DNA of 5,097 nucleotides from Candidatus Nitrosopumilus sp. (GTDB lineage: Archaea; Thermoproteota; Nitrososphaeria; Nitrososphaerales; Nitrosopumilaceae): positions 1 through 5,097 of the forward strand of contig JAOUAY010000097.1 of the NCBI GenBank assembly GCA_029860565.1, read 5' to 3'. The notes under the pieces are model-generated. The model made no database searches and was not told where the DNA came from. It worked only from the letters and a program-made list of their open reading frames with translations. Below are positions 1 to 4,835 of this stretch, in pieces; within the stretch, counting starts at the first letter, position 1, and each line of letters opens with the position of its first letter. The position numbers were made by a program, and so were the translations under genes.

Positions 1-534
1 TTTTTTAAAATTTATTCTATCTTCGGTGTTACTTGAAATCCATGGAGCTTCTTTTGAAATAATAGGTGATCTATTTTTTTGATCTAGTATTTCATCAAAT
101 ATGAAAAATTCTAGTTCTGCGGCCCAACAACTTTTTTCAAATCCTGATTTTTTTGCAAAATTTTCTGCTTTTTGTATTATGAATCTGGAATCTAGAGGGA
201 ATTGTCCTCCATCATAACCTTTGTGTACAAATGCAAACATTCTAGCAGATTTTGAAATGTATGGTGTGTCATGGTGATCAGTATCAAAATAGTCCGGTAA
301 AATGGCAAAAGTAGAAGGATCAGGAATGAGTATAACATCAGATTTTTCAATATCGGTAAATCCTGCTATGGAACTGCCATCTAATGGAAGACCATCTACA
401 AAAGATTTTGTATTTATCTCTGCTGATGGAATGCTAAGCTGATGTAATAACCCGAAAGGATTACAAAATTGTATTCTAATCCATTTTACTTTGGATTTTT
501 TGATTTGATCTAGAACGATTTTAACAGATGTCAA
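1..534 (-). CDS. Glutamine synthetase family protein (GlnA-like), N-terminal part
   Basis: Reverse-strand translation gives 178 residues open to the left edge, so the C-terminal part, including most of the catalytic barrel, lies outside the window. The family ligates ammonia or an amine to the gamma-carboxyl of glutamate using ATP. The beta-grasp domain is recognisable at about residues 16-100: the DGSSIAGF motif (D52-S55), then SDVILIPDPSTFAILP (65-80). The catalytic domain begins with AELEFFIFD (139-147), matching the PEPEFFLFD strand that carries metal-binding glutamates (E140, E142). The only usable start downstream of the in-frame stop is TTG at 534; the next in-frame ATG, at 240, would remove the DGSS motif. 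The protein starts close to the first beta strand, so its N-terminus is short for GlnA. The segment CNPFGLLHQ replaces the usual TDxxG-type loop, and the region after PDPSTF also departs from typical GlnA. It could be a true glutamine synthetase or a gamma-glutamyl-amine ligase paralogue. The family call is firm; the substrate is not. Confidence 0.88.
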   Translation of the reverse strand, partial: MTSVKIVLDQIKKSKVKWIRIQFCNPFGLLHQLSIPSAEINTKSFVDGLPLDGSSIAGFTDIEKSDVILIPDPSTFAILPDYFDTDHHDTPYISKSARMFAFVHKGYDGGQFPLDSRFIIQKAENFAKKSGFEKSCWAAELEFFIFDEILDQKNRSPIISKEAPWISSNTEDRINFKK

Positions 535-563
535 TCTTTCTAATTAGATATTGATGTAGGTTG

Positions 564-570
564 AATATAT
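564..570 (-). promoter_or_regulatory. Candidate TATA box for the GlnA-like gene
   Basis: On the minus strand this reads ATATATT, centred about 33 bases before the TTG start at 534. An archaeal TATA box sits about 26 bases before the transcription start, so the mRNA would begin near 541 with a leader of a few bases. The placement fits but the region is AT-rich, so chance matches are possible. Confidence 0.4.
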
Positions 571-580
571 CAATTGACTA

Positions 581-601
581 TGAAATCATAAAATGATTTC
601 A
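581..601. repeat. Perfect 9-bp inverted repeat with 3-bp spacer in a divergent promoter region
   Basis: The arms TGAAATCAT (581-589) and ATGATTTCA (593-601) are perfect reverse complements separated by AAA. The repeat lies between the two divergent candidate TATA boxes: 11 bases upstream of the one for the GlnA-like gene and 26 bases upstream of the one for the VOC gene. This is the size and position expected of a binding site for a dimeric helix-turn-helix regulator serving one or both genes. No regulator is encoded in the window. The repeat is seen directly; the operator role is inferred. Confidence 0.55.
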
Positions 602-626
602 CAGGACATGAAATTAGATAAAAATC

Positions 627-634
627 TTTTAAGA
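627..634 (+). promoter_or_regulatory. TATA box for the VOC gene
   Basis: The sequence TTTTAAGA, preceded by AAATC, is centred about 23 bases before the ATG at 654. This would start transcription at or within a few bases of the start codon, giving a leaderless mRNA. The core ATCTTTTAA also occurs at the same distance before the carbinolamine dehydratase gene, which supports it as a real promoter element. Confidence 0.55.
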
Positions 635-653
635 TACTTTATTCAGTATAGTT

Positions 654-1124
654 ATGGTAAAATCTATACCTGATGGATTTCATACTATAACTCCATCCAT
701 TGTTCTAAACAACTCCAAAGAGGCAATAGAATTTTACAAAAAAGCCTTTGGTGCAAAGGAAATCTATCAGATGCCTACGCCAGATGGCAAGACAATGCAT
801 GCTATGATCCAGATTGGTGACTCTTTTGTAATGATGTCTGATGAATTTCCACAGATGGGTACTCGTTCTCCCATCACAGTAGGTGGTACCTCAACCACAA
901 TTCACCTGTATGTAGAAGATGCAGACAAGGTCTACAACAAGGCAATAGAGGCAGGAGCTACACCAACAACGCTAATGATGAATATGTTTTGGGGAGACAG
1001 ATTTGGTAGCGTACTTGATCCATTTGGGCATTCATGGGCAATTGCTACTCATAAAATAGACGTGTTACCTGAAGAGATGCACAAAGCTGCTGAAGAATTC
1101 ATGGCAAAACAACATGAATCATAA
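654..1124 (+). CDS. VOC family (glyoxalase/bleomycin-resistance fold) protein, PhnB-like
   Basis: This 156-residue soluble protein belongs to the vicinal oxygen chelate superfamily. Its closest resemblance is to the PhnB/YdfO-like branch often annotated 'glyoxalase/bleomycin resistance protein'. Two beta-alpha-beta-beta-beta modules are visible: residues 11-60 (TITPSIVLNNSKEAIEFYKKAFGA, then MHAMIQIGDSFVMMSDE) and 80-133 (TTIHLYVEDADKVYNKAIEAGA, then GDRFGSVLDPFGHSWAIATH). The phrases HAMIQIGDS, DEFPQMGTRSP, LYVEDAD and GDRxGxxxDPFGHxWxIATH are hallmarks of that branch. Length is normal and both ends look complete. Family members chelate a metal between the modules, but this branch has no settled substrate, so no reaction is assigned. 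The gene stands alone, divergent from the GlnA-like gene and convergent with valS. It is visibly richer in GC than its neighbours (55 of 120 bases at 841-960, against 34 of 120 at 4081-4200), which may mean transfer from bacteria or stronger codon selection. Confidence 0.92.
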   Translation: MVKSIPDGFHTITPSIVLNNSKEAIEFYKKAFGAKEIYQMPTPDGKTMHAMIQIGDSFVMMSDEFPQMGTRSPITVGGTSTTIHLYVEDADKVYNKAIEAGATPTTLMMNMFWGDRFGSVLDPFGHSWAIATHKIDVLPEEMHKAAEEFMAKQHES

Positions 1125-1137
1125 TTTCTTTTTTATT
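1125..1137 (+). terminator. T-rich archaeal terminator after the VOC gene
   Basis: Directly after the TAA comes a T-rich stretch with a run of six T at 1129-1134, and no preceding GC hairpin. Archaeal RNA polymerase can terminate at oligo-T tracts alone, and the next gene is convergent, so termination here makes sense. Confidence 0.5.
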
Positions 1138-1151
1138 ATTTCATATGAAAT
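1138..1151. repeat. 14-bp perfect palindrome in the convergent intergenic region
   Basis: ATTTCATATGAAAT is its own reverse complement and lies right after the T-run, between the 3' ends of the convergent VOC and valS genes. It has no loop, so it is not a normal hairpin terminator. It may help end transcription on both strands, bind a protein, or be chance in AT-rich DNA. Confidence 0.4.
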
Positions 1152-1190
1152 GAAACTAAAAGTCGAGAAACTATAATGCGTTAGATAAGA

Positions 1191-1274
1191 TTAATGCTTA
1201 ACTAAATTCTGGACATCTTTGTTAATCGTAACCCATTCAAGATCTCTAAGAACCCCTTGATCGATAATAATTAT
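1191..1274 (-). other. Possible out-of-frame C-terminal tail of valS (27 codons, -1 frame)
   Basis: Just past the valS stop at 1271-1273, the -1 frame stays open for 27 codons and ends at TAA 1191-1193, with no start codon of its own. The encoded end, DLEWVTINKDVQNLVKH, looks like real protein and contains no low-complexity run. Adding one base near 1274, or removing the 38 bases between the two GAAT copies at 1273-1276 and 1235-1238, would join it in frame to the valS ending MHNLE. In the second case the join reads NLEWVTINK. It may be lost coding sequence, a sequence error or chance; there is no classic slippery heptamer to support programmed frameshifting. Confidence 0.4.
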
Positions 1275-3592
1275 TCCAAGTTATGCATTGCTGCAAAGTC
1301 TTTTGAAAATGCAGACAAATTCTCTGGAACAGACACTGCAATGGAATCTTTTAGTGACAGCTCTTTACTTTTCTTTTCGTTCCAAACGTTAGAGTTAAAC
1401 TCTGTAATCTCTTTTGTAAACTGTGTAAAATCTTCAAGATATGATGATTCTGATTCAACTTGTTTTTCTTTGTGGATGCTTTTCTCTGAATACAAAACTT
1501 TCCATAGGTGCTCAGTGATAAATGGTGTTATTGGTGCCAATAATTTTAAAATCGTTGATAATACCTTGTGCAGTGTAAATATCGCACCATCTCTTTCCTC
1601 ATCAGAAAAATTAATTCCATATGCTCTGCCTTTTACCATTTCAATATAGTGAGCTGCAAACAAATTCCACGTAAACTCTCTAATTGCAATTGCAGGAACA
1701 AAAAAGTTGTATTCATCATATCCACGTTTGCATTCCTTGACTAGGTTGCCCAGCTCTGATAAAATCCATTTATCTGATGCAAAAAGTTTTCCTGATTTTA
1801 TGACTGGGAAACTAGACAAGAATCTCGATACGTTCCATAGCTTGCTGAGGAATTTCTTGGTTGACTCTATTTTTTGTTCGTTGCATCTAAAGTCATATCC
1901 GTGATTAATCTCACTTGCACTCCAAAATCTGAAGGTATCTGCACCTGATTTTTCAATCACCGGCAATGGATCTATTGCATTTCCCTTGCTCTTGCTCATT
2001 TTCATTCCCTTTTCATCTAGTCCATACCCCATTATCCATGCCTCAGACCATGGTTTTTGTCCTGTAATCTGCTCACATCTCAGAAGGGTATAGTATAGCC
2101 ATGTTCTTACAATGTCTTTTGCTTGGGGTCTGATTGAGGTGGGATATACCTTTTTGAAAAATTCGTCGTCTCTGTTAAACTTGCTAATGAAAAGTGGAGA
2201 TACGCTTGAATCCATCCATGTGTCAAAGGTTCGTTCTTCACCAACAAATTCTGTAGAGTCACATTTTGTACAGTTACTAATTGGGCACTTTTCCATCCAG
2301 GGCTTGTAATATTTTCCAGGCTCTGGAACATGGGGCTCTGAACAGGCTTTGCAGTACCAGATGGGGATTTCAGTACCATAATATCTCCTTCTTGATATTG
2401 GCCAGTCAATGTTGATGGATTCCAACCAGTTCATCAGAATCTGCTTGTGCATTGTAGGGTGAAATGTAATTTCTTGACCTAAATTTTTGATTTTTTCAAT
2501 TGCTTCTTTTTGTTTGAGATAGTACTCCTCCATTGGAATAATTTCAATTGGAGTTTTACTTCTCTCTGAAACTGGTGTCCTGTGTGCAATGTCTTCAGTT
2601 TTTTCTAAAAATCCATTTGTTTCTAAATCTTCAATGATTTTTGTTCTTGCCTGTTTTGGTTTTAACCCTGCATATTCTCCTGCAACTTTTGTCATCCTTC
2701 CATCTAATCCAATTGCAACAATTTCTTCTAACTCTAGTTCTCTAAATAATGCAACGTCATTTTGATCACCATAACTACATACCATTACAGCCCCTGAACC
2801 AAATTCTTGTTTGGCTGAATGATGTGTTCTTAATTCAACTTCTGCATTGGTAATTGGAACAATTACTTTCTTTCCGATATATTGTGTGTATCTTTCATCT
2901 TCAGGATTTACAATAATGGTTCTACATGCACAAAGTAACTCTGGTCTTGTACTTGCAATAACTATCTCTCGATCTGTGTCTTTGATTTTGAATTTTATAT
3001 AAGCTAGCTTTGTGGGCAGATCTTCATAGATAATTTCTGCATCTGCAATAGTAGTACCTGATACCCAATCATAGTTGTTAGGTCTATTTGCTAGATACAC
3101 CTGTCCTTTTTTCCACAAATCAATGAATGTTGATTGAGTGAGTGTTCTGTATTCCTCTGAATCTGTTCTATAGTAATTTGCAAAATCTCCGCTGATTCCA
3201 AGGTTCTTCATGATTAGAATCATTTCAGCTTCTAAATCATCTAATGCTTCTCTACATAGGTTTAGGAATTCACCTCTTTCTGTTTCCCTCATTCTAATTT
3301 TGTGTTTTTTCTCAGTGTACAGTTCCACTGGAAGTCCATTTCTGTCAATTCCTATTGGAAAATAGACATTTTTTCCAGCCATTCTTGCAGTTCGTGCAAT
3401 CATGTCAATTTGTGAATAATGTGCGGCTGCGCCAATGTGCCACGGTCTACCTGATGGATATGGGGGTGGAGTATCTATAGTGTAGTTATCTTCTTGTGGT
3501 GTAAATTCATAAATTTTTCCTTCTTCCCATTGTTTTAAAATATCTTTTTCTAACTCTGGGTTCCATGCTTTTTCTGATATTTTAGGATCCAT
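1271..3592 (-). CDS. valS: Valyl-tRNA synthetase (archaeal type)
   Basis: This cytoplasmic class I aminoacyl-tRNA synthetase attaches valine to tRNA(Val) using ATP and hydrolyses mischarged threonine. Of its 773 residues, the Rossmann catalytic domain holds the HIGH-type signature PSGRPWHIGA (HIGA at 52-55). The CP1 editing domain (about 190-340) carries STRPELL (214-220) and GSGAVMVCSYGDQND (265-279). A cysteine cluster at 414, 417, 436, 441 and 444 (WYCKAC and CxxC) looks like a zinc site in the connective region. DTWMDSSVSPLF (457-468) and the KMSKS loop GMKMSKSKGN (529-538) complete the active site, followed by a helical anticodon-binding domain (about 605-745) with LLAPITPFITEHLW. The archaeal form lacks the long C-terminal coiled-coil arm of bacterial ValS. 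The ATG at 3592 lies 7 bases after the PTPS-like stop, so the two genes are co-transcribed; no clear Shine-Dalgarno sequence is seen. The 3' end is odd: protein-like sequence continues in the -1 frame after the stop. All catalytic parts are intact, so the enzyme should work. Confidence 0.97.
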   Translation of the reverse strand: MDPKISEKAWNPELEKDILKQWEEGKIYEFTPQEDNYTIDTPPPYPSGRPWHIGAAAHYSQIDMIARTARMAGKNVYFPIGIDRNGLPVELYTEKKHKIRMRETERGEFLNLCREALDDLEAEMILIMKNLGISGDFANYYRTDSEEYRTLTQSTFIDLWKKGQVYLANRPNNYDWVSGTTIADAEIIYEDLPTKLAYIKFKIKDTDREIVIASTRPELLCACRTIIVNPEDERYTQYIGKKVIVPITNAEVELRTHHSAKQEFGSGAVMVCSYGDQNDVALFRELELEEIVAIGLDGRMTKVAGEYAGLKPKQARTKIIEDLETNGFLEKTEDIAHRTPVSERSKTPIEIIPMEEYYLKQKEAIEKIKNLGQEITFHPTMHKQILMNWLESINIDWPISRRRYYGTEIPIWYCKACSEPHVPEPGKYYKPWMEKCPISNCTKCDSTEFVGEERTFDTWMDSSVSPLFISKFNRDDEFFKKVYPTSIRPQAKDIVRTWLYYTLLRCEQITGQKPWSEAWIMGYGLDEKGMKMSKSKGNAIDPLPVIEKSGADTFRFWSASEINHGYDFRCNEQKIESTKKFLSKLWNVSRFLSSFPVIKSGKLFASDKWILSELGNLVKECKRGYDEYNFFVPAIAIREFTWNLFAAHYIEMVKGRAYGINFSDEERDGAIFTLHKVLSTILKLLAPITPFITEHLWKVLYSEKSIHKEKQVESESSYLEDFTQFTKEITEFNSNVWNEKKSKELSLKDSIAVSVPENLSAFSKDFAAMHNLE

Positions 3593-3599
3593 TTCTTAA

Positions 3600-4415
3600 T
3601 TATCTTAAAATATTTGAAATAATGTGAGATCCCTTGTTGTAACCTTCATAGATGTAAACTCCTACTGCTTCTACATTTGATGGCATTTTTGGTACTAATA
3701 GTTTGATAATTTCACTTGAAAGATTTTCAACAGTTGCTTCTCCCTCTAATAGGTAAGTTGTATTTTTAGGAACTTGTAGTTCAAACATTCCTTTAGGTCC
3801 TTCAAACTGAATGTGATAATGTAAATCGTCTTCTTTTTTTAGATATTTTCTGTTAATGAAAAATTTATGATCAAATATATTTACAACTTCTTTGATGATT
3901 TTTTTAGCCTCACCAAAATCTAAAAGCAAATTGTCTTTCATTTGTCCGACAAGCTCTACCATTACAGAAGATGTATGTCCATGTAAGATAGAACATTTTT
4001 CAACTAACGGAAGTATGTGAGCATAATCAAATGAGAATGATGCATCTTCTAAAAATATGGAACCTGTTTGTGGTGTTTTATCATAAAATACAACATCTTG
4101 TAATTCTTTAATTTGTGCAACATATTTTGCATGTCCTATTGCCATTACCTTGTTTTGAGGAAAGTCTTTCTTGATTTGCTTGTATTTTTCAATATCTTCA
4201 TCAGTGTCAATTACTTCGATCAATCCTTTTTCTGTTTTAAAATCAACTGTAACCTCATTTCCGTTCTTTAATGTTATTTTGTGATTGTATTCGTACTCTT
4301 GTTCAAGAAAGGTAAGCATTTGAGCCACTGTTAACTCTGTTCTGGTTTTGAGTAAATTCCCTTTCTTATCGATATATCGAAAATCTGAATCTAAAATTGT
4401 GGGACTCGAAGCCAT
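3600..4415 (-). CDS. 6-carboxytetrahydropterin synthase (QueD/PTPS)-like protein with an N-terminal nuclease-fold-like domain
   Basis: The 271-residue protein has two parts. Residues about 125-271 form a PTPS/QueD domain: FDYAH (H133), C141-SIL-HGH (H145, H147) giving three zinc histidines and the catalytic cysteine, LLLDFGEAK (163-171), FDHKFFIN with the D182/H183 pair, the ATVENLS version of PTxENLA (E230), and a late glutamate (E257). The C-x3-HGH spacing is that of QueD, which converts dihydroneopterin triphosphate to 6-carboxytetrahydropterin on the way to preQ0, the archaeosine precursor; PTPS-III enzymes of folate synthesis instead carry a glutamate near HGH. Residues about 12-115 are extra compared with ordinary QueD (roughly 120-150 residues). 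They have the look of a restriction-endonuclease-fold domain (GNLLKTRTELTVAQML, then D58 and E67) but with I69 where the catalytic lysine would be, so any nuclease activity is doubtful. The gene leads the operon with valS and has its own TATA box. Family call firm; physiological product and N-domain role inferred. Confidence 0.85.
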   Translation of the reverse strand: MASSPTILDSDFRYIDKKGNLLKTRTELTVAQMLTFLEQEYEYNHKITLKNGNEVTVDFKTEKGLIEVIDTDEDIEKYKQIKKDFPQNKVMAIGHAKYVAQIKELQDVVFYDKTPQTGSIFLEDASFSFDYAHILPLVEKCSILHGHTSSVMVELVGQMKDNLLLDFGEAKKIIKEVVNIFDHKFFINRKYLKKEDDLHYHIQFEGPKGMFELQVPKNTTYLLEGEATVENLSSEIIKLLVPKMPSNVEAVGVYIYEGYNKGSHIISNILR

Positions 4416-4419
4416 GTGA

Positions 4420-4431
4420 AGTCATCTGACT
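4420..4431. repeat. Short inverted repeat between TATA box and start of the PTPS-like gene
   Basis: AGTCA-TC-TGACT forms perfect 5-bp arms around a 2-bp spacer. It covers the expected transcription start between the TATA box (4441-4447) and the ATG at 4415, where a bound protein would block the polymerase. Arms this short can arise by chance. Confidence 0.35.
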
Positions 4432-4440
4432 TTGGATATA

Positions 4441-4447
4441 ATATAAA
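4441..4447 (-). promoter_or_regulatory. TATA box for the PTPS-like gene/valS operon
   Basis: The minus strand reads TTTATAT followed by TATATCC, 26-32 bases before the ATG at 4415. This predicts a transcription start within about 5 bases of the start codon. The 69-bp gap after the upstream gene and this well-placed box suggest that the operon can be transcribed independently of the carbinolamine dehydratase gene. Confidence 0.6.
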
Positions 4448-4484
4448 TTCTGTAATGTTCATGCCTAAAATTCTTCATTTGCGA

Positions 4485-4763
4485 TTATACTAAAGAATTT
4501 AGAATTTTGGCTAGACTGACATCATTTTTTGTAATGCCTCCTGCATCATGAGTTGTCAATTCTATGGTAATTCTGTTGTATACGTTAAACCACTCTGGAT
4601 GATGATTCATTTTCTCAATCTCCATTGCTGCCCTGGTCATAAAACCAAAAGCTTGATTAAAGCTGTTAAATTGAAATTCTTTGTGAAGTTTTTCATTTAT
4701 TACACTCCACCCAGAGAGATTCTTCAATTCTTCATCAATGTCTATTTGTGATAATCGTATCAT
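4485..4763 (-). CDS. Pterin-4a-carbinolamine dehydratase (PCD/DCoH family)
   Basis: This 92-residue cytoplasmic enzyme dehydrates 4a-hydroxytetrahydropterin to the quinonoid dihydropterin, the recycling step after pterin-dependent aromatic hydroxylases. In organisms without such hydroxylases the family has been linked to molybdenum-cofactor or general pterin repair. The full family signature is present: E50-KMN-H54-H55-P56, then Y62, H72 and D81 at the expected spacings, preceded by the usual LSGWSV segment (16-21) and the helix around FNQAFGFMTRAAMEIEKMNHHP. Length is normal and the protein looks complete. The ATG at 4763 is supported by a TATA box 26 bases upstream. It lies upstream of and on the same strand as the PTPS-like gene, 69 bases away, so the two pterin-related genes are neighbours though probably with separate promoters. 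No aromatic amino-acid hydroxylase is visible in the window, so the physiological substrate is open. Confidence 0.94.
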   Translation of the reverse strand: MIRLSQIDIDEELKNLSGWSVINEKLHKEFQFNSFNQAFGFMTRAAMEIEKMNHHPEWFNVYNRITIELTTHDAGGITKNDVSLAKILNSLV

Positions 4764-4785
4764 GTTGTTTTAGATTTGATGTTAA

Positions 4786-4792
4786 ATTAAAA
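4786..4792 (-). promoter_or_regulatory. TATA box for the carbinolamine dehydratase gene
   Basis: The minus strand reads TTTTAAT within ATCTTTTAATTTAA, centred 26 bases before the ATG at 4763, which predicts a leaderless mRNA. It shares ATCTTTTAA with the box before the VOC gene. Confidence 0.55.
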
Positions 4793-4808
4793 GATTGATT
4801 CATTACCC

Positions 4809-4815
4809 TTTATGG
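4809..4815 (+). promoter_or_regulatory. Candidate TATA box for the PP-loop ATPase gene
   Basis: TTTATGG is centred about 24 bases before the ATG at 4836, the right place for a leaderless transcript. It is a weaker match than the other boxes. A second AT-rich element, CTATAGTATAAG at 4819-4830, is probably too close to the start. Confidence 0.35.
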
Positions 4816-4835
4816 AATCTATAGTATAAGACATA

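Noticed and set aside
1238..1260. TCAAG/CTTGA inverted pair as a hairpin terminator for valS
   Set aside because: Only 5-bp arms with a loop of 13 bases and no T-run at its 3' side on the minus strand; too weak to call.
1191..1274. Programmed -1 frameshifting as the explanation for the valS tail
   Set aside because: The sequence before the stop (AACTTGGAATAA) contains no X-XXY-YYZ slippery heptamer and no strong downstream structure was seen, so mutation, small insertion or sequence error is preferred.
1257..1649. Plus-strand open frame of 130 codons
   Set aside because: Lies antisense within valS, serine- and phenylalanine-rich without any recognisable domain; valS is unambiguous here.
1707..2409. 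Several short open frames on both strands (1707-1904 +, 2112-2309 +, 2107-2409 -)
   Set aside because: All fall within the catalytic and zinc regions of valS in other frames and show no family features.
4548..4751. Plus-strand open frame of 67 codons
   Set aside because: Antisense to the carbinolamine dehydratase gene, whose complete signature motif settles the coding strand.
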